NCBI RefSeq assembly: GCF_021018895.1
Contig: NC_079376.1
Coordinates: 17,230,001-17,294,000 of the forward strand
DNA length: 64,000 bases
Direction of reading: 5' to 3'
From: Seriola aureovittata
Lineage: Eukaryota > Chordata > Actinopteri > Carangiformes > Carangidae
This document shows, piece by piece, positions 39,397-51,720 of this stretch; the first letter of the stretch is position 1, and each line of letters begins with the position of its first letter. The notes under the pieces are model-generated. The model saw only the letters and a program-made list of their open reading frames with translations. It searched no databases and was not told the origin of the DNA. The translations under genes were made by a program, and so were the position numbers.

Positions 39397-42300
39397 CAAA
39401 CCACAATAATTTCGAGCAGCACAAAACCGCATCTCCGACCCCTTTAGTCTTGAGAGTCTTGCATTCTGCCAGGAACCAGAAGTGGGTTTATTGCAAAGAT
39501 GACTGCCTCAATTTGGTAACAGAGAGAGACGGGGACCGGGAGAAACTCAGACACTAAAAATAATCACACTCCAGAATACTCCCCTGCAGCAGCCGCACAT
39601 CTCCCCACTTGCAAAAAGTACACTATACAGAAACACACAGACCAGTGCAGAATAGAGCCATCTATGTAAGTACGCACTTGAGGGAAAGTGCACAAGGGCA
39701 GATGCTCCATCTGTATTCTGGGTGACAGCAGCGTTGTGCTGGTGTAGCGTTTCTTTCCACGAGATGCCGTCTACACAGAAACAGTCATACGTCACGGACA
39801 TAAAAGAGGGCCCTTTGAAAGCTCATACACACACAGTTGGCATTCGAACAAGCTGAAGGAGACTTTTTCCTACCAGCTCCTCTCATGCATCTGCTGTTAC
39901 TAAATCTGACAACAGCAGCAGAGTAAGGTCGTTGTGTTAAGAAGAGAATTATGCTGGCAAATACCCCAGGGGCATCCCGCTTTCTAGGCAGTAGCCGATC
40001 GGACGTACATTCTCATCTCCATACTGCAGTAAACAGAAATGTTGTCATTACAGTTGAGTCAACTATACAGATGCTAAATAATATATAGAAAATATATACA
40101 TAATACCTGCAGCAAGCTAAACACCAGGCCCCATGCAATAGAATCTCAGCAGATTTTCTATTTTGACACATAATAGTACATATCTTAAATTCATATTCAG
40201 AGAAAACCATGTGCACTGTTCAAGAATAAAGCATGCTGATGAAAACTCCTTCTGTTCACATCTGTGTTATCAACATCTCAGATTATTGTCAGTTCATTGA
40301 TACTCCCCGACTTTTTATCCCTTCCCGTGTGACGCCCCCAAATGGCTTTTCTCTCCCAAACCAATCTCCACTCAAGTGTTTCTAATCTCTGCAAAGTCTG
40401 TTGAGAGACACTGTTGTGAGATGCACTCCTAACTGTGACTTGAAACAAGATTATCTGGCTGAGATACTGTGAGGTGCACTCATTTGTTTGGAGATGGAGT
40501 TTGAGCTTTTGGATTTATGACAAGGTTATACTGTCATATCAACATGGACACCATACAACTCTGTTACAAAGAAACCCAATAGGAGAAAATACACACAGAA
40601 TTAATGCGCTCTTGAAAACATGTCTATGCACTGGTGTCTACAAATGAATCTCTGCCATGTGAATGAAGGAAACTAAATTTGAATCCATGTTAGAGACTAC
40701 TACTACTTAAGTTATTTTCATTAAAGATGTCAATCTGTCAATGATTGTCCTTATTTACTGATTAATATCTTAATCTTTTAATTGTCAGAAAAGTGTGTTT
40801 TTGCAGCTGTGGTTATTTTTTATCAATTTTGCATCAATTCAATTTACTTTATTTCACTGGGATAATACACTTATTATCAATGCTGTTTTCCAGGGAATCC
40901 TGAATGCATATATTAAAAAACAAACAATTAAAACATAGCGATTTTTATATTTATTTGTAATTTTTTTTAGTAGTTTTCTGCTAATAATTTTGCATAATAA
41001 TTTTTTTACCTCAGTTATAGTCTTTGTCAGCATGTGACATGAACAGCATAGCTCGTGCTGTATCATAGCCCATACCTGACAGTCATCAAGGAAATTGAAG
41101 GCTGTTCAGGTGAGTCCAGTCACACAGAAAATCATTTTATGCCTATCCATCACCACTATATGGGACTCACCAGTACGCAATCCCTTCTAAACAGGACAAA
41201 TATGACAATTTATCCTGATAATCCCAAAGAAGAAGTTGAGTTACCTGGCTCACAGAGGTAATATATTAAATGCAAACTTAATATACTAATCAATCAACAA
41301 AAAAGGAACACAGTAGGACAGCGTACCATCTATTGGCTAGGAGTTCATATAGAAGCTGCCATGACTGTTAAGGGCAAGTGCACCACAGATGTGCCAGACC
41401 TTATGAATGCTATTAGGGTACAGAAGATTGAGCAGTGATAAATCTTGATTGCCTTCAGAATACATTAAGTCAGAGAAATGAACTAAACAATAAATTAAAC
41501 AACTAAGCCCTCATCAAAAAAGATCCATAGTCGAAAAAACGCACTTTCTTATGTTCAAATTCAGTTTGATGAGTATTACCATAAATTGTGTCTCTATATT
41601 TTCACTTCCCTGGCCCACAATAAGCTATAGAATAAAATGAGCCTCTTTTTGAAATTGCAATTACTTTTTGAGGAAATTAATCATATAAAGGAACAACGTG
41701 ATAAGAACTGCTAACAGGTTATTACAGCATGCCGTGTTCATCACGACTAAAAACTTACCTCATACCATCAGGAGAGAACAAAGTGCATTCTGGAGCCAGA
41801 TTTCACATTAAGGCAATTTAAAATATTCCAGACTGCCTAATTTAGGGGTCGGACTTCTGTGTAACTTAATTCGACAAGATTAATTATACAATTAAATCCA
41901 AACTTCTCTCAATTATGTGGAGAAATGCTGCCTGCCTGCTCGGGCTGACCCCTCACCTTTGCTGAGGCGAGGTACCTGATAAGCATAATTTCAACAGGAG
42001 CAGAAGAAATTGCTGCCTATTTTGTTGCCGTGCTCAACTCAGCACATTATAGTTCTTAATTGCTGGCAGACTTCGTAACTGTGCCCTTGACATGGAAAGG
42101 CAAAATGTTATGCCATTCACTCGCACATTACTGAACATGCAGGAGCTCAGTCCTGATTGACAGGACAATCCATTGAAACAAAAGACTTAATCGTGTGTCA
42201 ACTAATTGTTTAATTACAATTGGCAGGCTTGCCACTTCAGTTTCACTGATCTATCATATGCGGTGAACAAGAACATAATGACATAATATGGCGTTAGCAA

Positions 42301-45044
42301 AGTATGTTATCTCCAAAACGTGGGGTCAGCATGGAGCATCGGGAGGCTGACCTACTGTATTTGAGTGGACCTACAATTTGGTTAGCAGCCAAGTAATGTT
42401 CATGTCCTCTCTCGGTAAAATGTATTCCTTGAGTGCCCTTTCATATAATATTGTACCCTTTACAGCTGCATTAAGGGGCCACTGACAACCACTATGCAGG
42501 ATCACTGCTAACCCCCAATCGTGTTTCTTTCATATTTATGTCGAGGCTATGAGCTGAACCAGCAGGACTGAGTTACAAAGAGCAGGTGGGCTCATCCGCC
42601 TTGACAAGCAGCCATTATCAACACAGTTCTTGGAGTGAGAGAGGAAAACCACCAGGGATGGGTGTAAAACCTCTTTCCTCTTTCAAAGACCTTCAAAATC
42701 TGAGTTTCTACCCTCGCGCTCTCTCTCAATCCCTCCCTGTCATCATTTTATTCGCCCTCTCTCTGCTCCCTTCAGAGGAGAAGGGAAAAAAGAAGGGAGG
42801 GGGAATGGTCTACTTGACCTTAATCTGCCCAGTAGTGAGTTTCAGAGAGATGACATGCAACCTCAGAGGTAAAGGGCAATTGTTTCTTTTTCCCCTCTTC
42901 TGAGAGCCAATTTACAGCCCCTGGGGACTTTTCTCTAAAGCTGCGAACTATTTCAGGTTCTGCCACATTGTTTTTGATTCACTAAGATGGAAGCAGCTAA
43001 AAGAGCAAGCACCTTCGCTTTCCTCATTCTCAATCATCCTGCAGCCCATTAAATTCCATTAATGCCATCCATCCTACAACAGACAGGGGTATATGAAGTG
43101 GCATTTGCATTTCATGGACTATACTGTATTTGTGACCTATAATGGAAAATGTTTGCTGCTTGCTGCAGTAGCTATTAGAACCAGTCAGCAATAACATTAA
43201 TCTCATGGAAGCCCAACAACTTGAATTGTGCATAAAACGCCAACAAGGAAATAAATCCCATTGGTAATATTCTGTATGCATACCCTGTGGAAATGAATGA
43301 GAAGTGCCATCAGTGGCAATTGGCTTAAGGAGTGGATATATCCCATAGACTCTGAAAATCTGCATCAAAACCAAGAAATCCAGAACAGTGTGGAATGGCC
43401 ATATCGATTTTATGAGCAAGCAAATAGACTAAAAAAAAAGAAGGCTATTCTATTCAAAAATCTCTTTCCAGTTACATTACCTGCACCTTGTGCTGAGCGT
43501 AATGTCCCAAGATACCCTTGCAAGGTTTTCCACCTATGTTTTATGACAAAATCATTTTCTGCTTCAAGTTCAAGTGGCATGACTGATTAGTCAGTTAGCA
43601 CCCAGCAGGGTACTGATACAGAAAAACATCAAAACATGATCCATGATTGCTGGATTGTTAGGTGCCATAATCAGAACCACCTCATTAGCTCAAGCGTGAG
43701 CCAAACAAGGCTGACTCGAGGATATTTAGCCTAAATGCTAGCCATTCCTCAAAGTAAAAGTGATTTGCAGTATAAATCTATGGCAGCTAGACCACATCAC
43801 TATAATGCGCAGAAGAAAGTGCATCTATTTTCCAAGCTATAAACAAAACATTAGTTAAGACTGGAATATTCATATCAGTATGTCAACAGACAAAACTGCA
43901 GCTCACACTTTCTAATAAAGTCACAAAAACTCTGACAGATTTGCCAAGTGCTCATATAGGCGAGAACAGTCAAGAAGTGATGCATATTTAACTATGTATA
44001 AAGGCAGAGAAATTAACCATGAGACAAGTCTTGCCGGGCCAATGTGAGCCATGAATTAATAATTCGGAGTGAAGTTATTAAGTTATTTGTTAACAGTAAA
44101 TATTCTGTATGTGTCCCTGAGAGCATGACTTTTTAATAATTCGGAATTTTTAAACTTTAATGTTTAGCTCCATTCTGGAAACAATGGTGCTTAGCTGTAA
44201 TTGATTCTTCCGGCGTGGAGTAATTATGATGGCTGTGTCGAAGTGGAGCTGGATCCACTTGGCCCTGGGTGATAGGAGAGAGAGCGAGGGGAGAACAGAC
44301 AGATTTAGAGACGAGGAGGAAAGACAGCATGGAGACACGGATTTGGATATATCTCTTGACAGACAGCCTGACTGAACTGGAGGCAAAATACTACACACTG
44401 GTGGGAATAGCCTCAAACCCGGAGATATCCATCTTCTAATCCTCATGTTTTTTTTAGACCTATTCACTCCAACACTTTACGTGCACCAGTCTTGTTTATT
44501 TAAATGGTTTGGGACTGATAAACTCTCTCCACATTTCTTTCCATCCCTGTTGCTCACATCACTCTTGCCATCCTTGCCCCCAAAAGTGTCTTGTTGCTAG
44601 CAGGTCACTATGCCAATGGCAGCAGACAGAGTCGATCTCAGCAGGGTAGTATTTAATCCACCAGGGCTCAGTGTTAATTACTCACACATCCGCTGGGCTC
44701 TGAAGTGAGGCTGGGTGATGTACCCTGGCACTGCTCTTTAACAGGAATGATCCCACAAGCATGTGCAGCGTCTTTGTCTAGGGCCCATTACCTTGGCTCA
44801 AATTCATATATTAAAAGGCAGACATTCTAAACACCAGCCACAAGCACATCCCGTAGAGCACAGGGCAGAATGGAGCAGGGTAAAACAAACACGAATGGCA
44901 AAATCCCCCACAGGTAGAGGTGTACGGTCATCTGTGACTGTTGGGGTTTCCCATAGGTCAGCAACACACATCGCTTCACGGGGACCGCCAGGAGAGAAAA
45001 GCCAATTGTCTCATGGGGTAAGTCTCTATAGCTAATACACAGAG

Positions 45045-45046
<2 letters not shown>

Positions 45047-45100
<54 letters not shown>
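45047..45100. repeat. (CA)n microsatellite, about 27 units
   Basis: Perfect tract. A shorter CA tract lies at 45284-45305. Confidence 0.97.
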
Positions 45101-45103
<3 letters not shown>

Positions 45104-46560
45104 GGGTCCTGTCTAGAGTGGCATAGCAGGCCCTGGTCACAGCTGCTCTCCCCCGCCTCGGGAGGAATTGCTTCCATTTGGCCTGTCACTTTGGCCAGGG
45201 CCACTGTGGCTTTTCTCATTTGTCAGAGAGCGGGGGCGATCCTCTGGCTCTCACGGCTAATCTGCAGCCGCAGGCTAGAGGAGACACACACACACACACA
45301 CACACATACGCATACACTCTCTCCTCTCTCATCTGACTGATATAGGCTTTAGTTCACAAGGGTCTTTTTACTCTTTCCATTCAGTAGGGGAAAACAAGAA
45401 CAACAAGGAAGAGACAGAAAGAGAGATATGTCAAAAGTATCAAGGTCAAGGTTACAACCTCTCAATTTTTTTTATTTACACTGGCTGGATGGTGATGAAA
45501 TTATATTCTCACACTAAAACAAAACCTTTTTTCTGTTGACTTGAAGAACTGCAAACAACACACAAGATAATTGGACATGGTTTTAGTAATTATCCTCTAA
45601 TGGAAGTTAAAAAAACATTGCTTTAACTGTAACACCAAGGTGTCTCTGTTCCTCCTCTTACATGCATGAGCGCTCAGTTAGCACTTGATTGGAAGGAAGG
45701 AAGAAATGATTCAGTGAGTCTCAGAGAGAGATATCAAGGTCCAAATGAACATGAAATTGCCTGTATTCATAAATAGATGTACAGAATTCCTGGAGATCAA
45801 CTTTGTCTTGCTTGATTTTATTGCAGTATATCGTGGAATAATTATACCACAACAGCTAAGCAATGCTGGCTAGTAACATTTTACAGCACTGAGGGAACGG
45901 AGCAGTCCAATTAAAGAGCTGTCACACAAGGCTTTGAGGGAAACATGGCCAACGTGCGGTGCCAAAACCGATCCTATCATTAGAGGCTGCCATCACTTTG
46001 AGGTACAAATGCTTTCAAGTCTTTCTTTCAGTCGGCTTCTGCTGCAGTCAACAGGTGATAGCTCTACTTGATTATTAGTCTCCCTTAAATCTACTAGTAT
46101 CAATATGCAGCTACCTGTGAGATCTATATTGGAATGAAAATTTATTCCCATGATCAAAGGTGGTTCAAAATTGGTTTGTCTCTCAAGATAAAAACAAGTA
46201 AGTCAACGCTCTCTTGATGCTTTTAATATATTGAGAGACAAACAGAACGTCTCTACAGGAATTGAATGGGACACAGTGTCAGTACAACATGTCTCATAGC
46301 TCCCATGTAAAATAAAAAAAGCATATTTGGAAATAAGTAATTAGAAGTTTATGATCAGACAGTAGCATCTGGTTGGAGCATGACTGACTTTCATCTTCTG
46401 ATAACATTTCAAAATAGAGCAAGGTTTTTAGTTTTTGAAAGAGAATACTGCCCATGTTCACAGATATTGCTCAAAGCATCTGAGATAACAGTATGAACTA
46501 AATACTAATGAACTAATGAGTTAAATCTATGCTCTAAGGCCATTATACACACATATTCAT

Positions 46561-46566
46561 TTTATT
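46561..46566 (-). terminator. possible AATAAA poly(A) signal for the unnamed four-exon unit
   Basis: AATAAA on the minus strand about 360 bases past the TGA that closes the last candidate exon. It is the first canonical hexamer I noticed downstream. The match is weak in such AT-rich DNA. Confidence 0.25.
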
Positions 46567-46925
46567 ACTTTAAGAGAAAGGAAGATAACTTCAGTTCAAT
46601 TATGTAGTTTCTATTAACTTAATTTGAAAAGGACCGCACAAACACAAGCACATGCACACATTTAAAATAAATATGAAGCAATCTAATTGAATAACGCAGT
46701 TATTTGTGGATTATTCAACATATTCAATTACATACATATGTACTGAATATATATCAATAAATAACTGAAACTGTGTTACAGAAGAAAAACAGATAATTAC
46801 TTGGTTAATATTTAACTAACTGCAGGTGGCTAATAACTGTCAAGCCATTTAAAACTGCACACTATATCTCAATTAAAAATACATATATTTTAAATTGAGA
46901 TATGTACCCTGCAAGCACTTGAAAA

Positions 46926-47150
46926 TCATGTTGATCTACAGGCAATATGCTCATTCTCATGCTCACAACTGCAGGTAGGATGATACCTTGTACTGGTGGT
47001 GAATTGTACTCCAGAGGCTGATGTTAAATTGAAAAAGACAACAGAGTTGAGTACCTGTGGATTAGTGGACCCGTTGATGGCACCATCTCTTGGACTCTTT
47101 ATTGACCTTTGGCAAGTACAGTTCGCACAGATTACCGGTCCAGCACCACC
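46926..47150 (-). other. unnamed unit, candidate terminal exon
   Basis: An acceptor (CTAACCATTTTAG) precedes 47150. From there a phase-0 frame stays open for 74 codons to a TGA at 46926-46928. It begins GGAGPVICANCTCQRSIKSP and ends with a Cys/His-containing tail (CSCEHENEH). The CxxCxC and CxC spacing hints at metal binding, but I recognise no family. Internal donors exist at 47055 (CACAG/GTACTC) and 46987 (ACAAG/GTATCA). An alternative acceptor upstream at 47262, with a strong pyrimidine tract (TTTTTCTCCCCCATAG), would instead give a short ending and a TAG. Coding status is unresolved. Confidence 0.33.
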
Positions 47151-49248
47151 CTAAAATGGTTAGATGTTAAAGCACAGGAGTTAAAGATAAGGAATTAGCT
47201 TCTCACACTTTATCTCAACAAGACTGATTTCTCTACATCAATGCTGCTTTTGAGAGCAGCACCTATGGGGGAGAAAAAAAAACATGTGATCATGTAACTT
47301 ACTAACTATCCACTCCAGTTTGCCACACACATTGACCAAAAACAAATTGATCTCGTCTTTAATTTACAAATCATTGCAAAACATATTAGTGAAAACATAA
47401 TTTGAGTGATGGTCATAACTTTTTAAGTATTTCTGACAACCTTAATATATTCCCAAGTTTAATTATTTCTTAATATTGACATTTCTAATTAAGCTGCATA
47501 ATTGGAAAGCCTGTATGCAGTGGCAATCATTTCTGTGGCCACTGAAAAAATTAATATAAAAATTATTAATGAATACTACCGTTTTTAATTGCTGTGTACC
47601 CATATTCATAATTGCTGCCGCATCCTCCTTGAAATGACATGATGACAAATACAAGTGTCATGTCAGCGCTTTCTTTCTTCATCTCACACCTCAATCAAAG
47701 CTAATCCATTTCACCTCAGCTATGAACACTGAAACAAATTAAAGTCCCATTTCATTTTCCACCTTCATTAATGCATCTTGTTTCCAAGGTTACAATCATT
47801 TAGTAACTGTGGAACAAACAAATTCAAAGCAGTGTGCGCTTTGATATTTTGAGAGGAAGACGTGGATGGAGTTTACTGGGAAAACAAATCAGCACGGAGT
47901 TTTAATCCTCCAGCTCCAAAGTGTTCTGCACATGTTTATCATGAAACAAAGCCTTTTTCATCTAAACAAACATTTTAATATTAGACTTTAGAAGCTTACG
48001 CCCAGACAATAATGCTCATAATTTAAACTTTGTCTTGCCAATGTTATACCAGTGAGTACGACCTGAATGTAGAAGTCCCTGTCTCCAAATGCCGACAGGA
48101 GACAGCATGAGCAGTAACTGCACAATGTCATTATGTTCGTGGTGTTTCTTCCTGTGGTGTGATGTGACAATGCCAGACACAATGACCCAATTTGCCTGAG
48201 TGGCTATGGGGGGGGGGGGTAGGTTGCACCATAAACACTGTACAAAGATCGTCTTTGGGGCAACAGCACAATATCTTGTATGTAATGACATGCAGCCATA
48301 AAGAAATGTCACATTCGAGAGTGTTTACACACTACATCTTCTTCTTTGCTCACATATAAAGAAAAAAACAGAGCCTAAAGAAATGCAGGACTGGAGGTGG
48401 TGGGGGCAATGATGAGTTCTCAGACTAGCCTCTTTGGCATGCAAATCATATCTGAATTTCTCATTAGCATAAATGCATGAGCAACTTTAAATGCTTTTAA
48501 TTTTCAATCTCGCCAAGCAGAGGAGTAATTTGTCACTGTCAGGATGGGAGACTAAAAGGGGGGGACCAGAGGGAGCCAAGGACTCCACGCTAAACTGGAA
48601 TCACAGAAAATTTCTGATTTACTAATTGACTGATGTGCAGTTCAGTCGAGTTGCCTTGAAGGTGTAAATAATTCTGTGTATATTCAAATGGCAAAATGAG
48701 AGAGTGCGGGGTGGATACGGAAAAGCACATTACACGATGCTTCTCCTCAGGCCATACTTTTCTCTGGTTATTCTAATTTCCAGCCTTTTACATTTTCGCT
48801 CTGTCTCTCTAAAGCGGTACAAGTTTGCTGTTTTAGTACATAATCACAGATAATCAACTGGAAATTAAAACAAAATGTCACATTTTTTATATCTCTGTGC
48901 CATTACGTGAAAAGAGGGTGCTCAAAGCTGTTCAGCAGTGGAGCACAAAAACATTCCAGCAGCTTATCACATAAGTAGTTGTAAGTCATTTCAAATTTTA
49001 TCTTCGTTCTTTCAAGATGTAAGATCAATTGACACTGTACTCTGAAGTCTAAACCACTAATGCCTCATTTTTTGAACAAAGTAGTTCAGATTCAGACAGA
49101 CCTTGTTAGCTAAATTTAGCTGTAGGTGAAAACAGGGGGAAAAGATTTAACAAGCTCCCCATTTTAATGACTAAAACCAATTAAGCAAACATAATTAGTA
49201 TTCCATAAGAAAACTAAAGACAACTGCAACATGGGGCTAGCTGCTTAC

Positions 49249-49435
49249 CTCCAAAGAAGGCCCCATCAGACAAGATCTTGGTGGATGTTTCTGTCTGTAT
49301 AACAAGTGGTCAACTGCTGGTGAAACACATGCCCTCACTGGTTGTACTGGTTCACCACATTGCCCCATTGCACACGTCAACACCTGCAATAGATTGGGAA
49401 ACCAGACCATCATAGTTGAAACTTCTTCACACCTC
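49249..49435 (-). other. unnamed unit, candidate internal exon 3
   Basis: A strong acceptor (CTTTGCCTTGCCCACAG) precedes 49435 and a good donor (TTTGGAG/GTAAGC) follows 49249. At 187 bp, the first base completes a codon from the previous exon and the exon ends in phase 0. The frame is open throughout and includes the first in-frame ATG pair of the unit (MMVWFPN). Counting from there, the joined frame would encode about 129 residues. A second acceptor (TTGCAG) at 49383 keeps the same frame. No known domain is recognised. Confidence 0.37.
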
Positions 49436-49660
49436 CTGTGGGCAAGGCAAAGTGTAAAGAGATGTGAAACACTTAAATGGAAAGTCATAATGAGAAGGAG
49501 TCCCTATCCTAAATTAAGACTAAGACTGAGATTAAGACTACAGTGAAACTGTTAAGCAGCAGGTAAGGTTATTACCCATAATTATTTTGGGGTGGCCAAC
49601 ATTCCAACATACGTCACATGAAGTGAATTGCAAATTTGCCCACACCACACCCAACGTTAC

Positions 49661-49734
49661 CTTTCACTCTTCTTGATGCTGGTTCTGGTGTTTGGTTTAG
49701 CCAGCCTGATGTAGATGCATTCAGCTCTTCCCCT
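49661..49734 (-). other. unnamed unit, candidate internal exon 2
   Basis: The acceptor is GATTGCTTCTGCAG before 49734 and the donor is GTGAAAG/GTAACG after 49661. The 74-bp exon enters in phase 0, reads RGRAECIYIRLAKPNTRTS and then IKKSE, and leaves two bases (AG) that are completed by the first base of the next candidate exon. It has no in-frame ATG. Confidence 0.36.
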
Positions 49735-50240
49735 CTGCAGAAGCAATCGAGAAATACAGTTTAAGACCAACTTCTCACCTCCGTTTCTATCTAGCCAAAG
49801 CCAACAGCAGTATTTATGAAAGCAGTAGCCTAATAAATGCTCATCTTCATTCATTTAACTTAGCTGTGACATGGTGTAAACTAAGCACAATTTTGTTAAC
49901 TTTGACTTCAGCTTAGCCACCAGAGTACCATCTTCCGTACGTTTAATCGTTTAACATCCGTGTAGTTAGCATAAGGTTTACAAATTTAAGCTAATTAGCT
50001 GCTGTCCCGAGCCAAAACTGATTTCTTTAGAGATTTTAACCCTCTTATATACAGTCTGTGGTTTTAACCGTATTTCACGATCTTTGTCCGCACAGTGAAG
50101 CTTGCTCAGGTGTCCGGTATCACGTTGGCGTCTTTACTAGTTAACATTAGCCAAGCTAACGCTAACTTCACTAGCTGCTGAGCACTTCAAACAGCCAGCC
50201 ATGACGCTTGCTTATACCAACAGTCACAAAAAGAGCGTAC

Positions 50241-50430
50241 CTGGCTATAAGAGTGTGGTTTCAAATGCTTTCTAGTATCATTAACTTTGAAGAAACCGAA
50301 AGTTTTTTTGGCAGGTTGGAGAATAGCAAATAGGGCAGTGCGGTCATTGTGTGGCCAAAACACAGGAGCACTTCAAATGCACTGGTTGAAACATCAGGGG
50401 CTGTCAATCATCTGAGCTCCATGGCAACGG
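50241..50430 (-). other. unnamed unit, candidate first exon
   Basis: The donor is TTATAGCCAG/GTACGC. In the frame that joins exon 2, the last 44 codons are open after a TGA and read, in part, AKKTFGFFKVNDTRKHLKPH, but contain no ATG. A shorter ATG frame on another register (starting MTALPYLLF) stops before the donor. The exon is therefore either 5'UTR, an internal exon with an undetected acceptor, or part of a non-coding RNA. The left (5') limit is approximate. Confidence 0.33.
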
Positions 50431-50460
50431 GCCGACAGAAGTTGAGCTTTGCTTTTATAC
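50413..50460 (-). promoter_or_regulatory. promoter-like sequence with RFX (X-box) half-site and TATA-like box
   Basis: On the minus strand, GTATAAAAGC (about 50451-50460) is followed by GTTGCCATGGAGC (about 50416-50428). GTTGCCATGG is the well-conserved half of the RFX X-box, which is typical of promoters of ciliary genes. The surrounding sequence from 49.9 to 50.4 kb has the mixed GC content and GCTAAC/GTTAGC words often seen near fish transcription starts. Its role is inferred. Confidence 0.35.
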
Positions 50461-51720
50461 TGAGAGAATTGTCGTGACAACTCATCGAGGCAATTAGTAA
50501 GCTTGATATTCAATTTCTTCTTAATCTAGATCTGCACTGAGGTTATATGGAATTATTAAGAGTACACCACTAAATCGAAATCATTAATTATATAGCATCG
50601 TTTCATTTTAATTTAAATCTAATTTAGTTCTGAGGGGGAAAAAAACACAATGTTAAACGTTCAGACTCCACAGATGACAATCATAATAAAAAAGGGCTTG
50701 AATACATTTATATCTTTAATTTTTTTTTTTTTAAATTAAATCACTCAAAAATGGTTGCAAACAAAAGCAAACAAAATAAAAGTTGTTGTTTTTTAACAAA
50801 AACATTGAATTTTCCATCACTAACGTTCAAAAATTCATAATTGAATCAATTACACCTTAATATAATAGCTGACACCAGAACATCTAAACGTAGCTGTATT
50901 GTTTACTGTTTGGTAAACTAGCTTAAAAGAACGAAACCCTTCAGTTCTGTTCAGTCATTTTGACTGTTGTGGCCCCTATTTTCTATTAAATAACAGGGAC
51001 ATTTGACCCATGAGAAGCACAACCCAGTTAGGCCACAGCTCGGCCAGCATGTGGACCAGCTATGGGCCATATCTGCTTGGTGTAAGGCAGTATACATTCT
51101 GCTCTGAACAGAGCTGTACACACTCCAGTACAGGCATAGATGGAAGAGGTTGCAGATGTGGCACATCCAGTCTTTACATCATGCTCATACTGCCCTCCAG
51201 TGTTAAAGGACTGAATAAAGGGAGAAATCCAGGAAGTGGACACAATAGAGGCAACAACTGTGCAATGTAAACCATTTTAAATTAACAAGCCTGGAACAAA
51301 GAGTTACTTTGTGAGGCAAATATTCAGTCTATTGTATGTTCAGGCTGCAGTGTGTGGTGTTGTTGTATTGGATTAGTAACTACATGAATTTAATTCATTT
51401 ATCTGGCACAGTGTAGCTGAGCTGTAACTCATATTGGGGAGAAACCCCACACAACCACAAAAACAACAGCATGATCACGAACTGGACAAATACGCTCCAA
51501 AAACAGCTGTTTGCAGTGAGGTCGGTGGGTTGCCCAGGGTTACCCATACATTGCCTCTGGAAAAGCATGGAGTAATTTTTAATGATAAAAAACCAAACAA
51601 AATTAAAATGAAGAAAAATATCTTTCTGCTGTCTTAGCCCATTCAATGTGTGAAAATAAAAGAGTACACTGTAAAAAAGAAAAAGTTGAGAAAACAGAAT
51701 TTCAATGCAGTGAGCCAGTT
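50461..51720. other. intergenic, no gene recognised
   Basis: AT-rich from 50.5 to 50.9 kb. A more balanced stretch at 50.95-51.27 kb has open frames on both strands but no recognisable domain or splice structure. Confidence 0.55.

Larger units (their letters stand above)
38640..46560. other. intergenic region, no gene recognised
   Basis: Mostly AT-rich unique sequence. It holds an AAAT microsatellite at 39369-39396 and CA tracts at 45.05 and 45.28 kb. A 129-codon minus-strand frame at 43030-43419 has no recognisable domain and ordinary composition, and I do not support it as a gene. AT-rich blocks around 41.9-42.3 kb could be conserved non-coding sequence. Confidence 0.55.

Noticed and set aside
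43030..43419. 129-codon minus-strand frame
   Set aside because: No domain, no flanking splice or promoter signals, and an overlapping plus-strand frame; judged a chance opening.
46987..47150. splitting the last candidate exon of the unnamed unit into two exons at 47055/47017
   Set aside because: Splice-like sites are present but the intron would be only 37 bases, too short for a normal vertebrate intron; the sequence is also open when read through.
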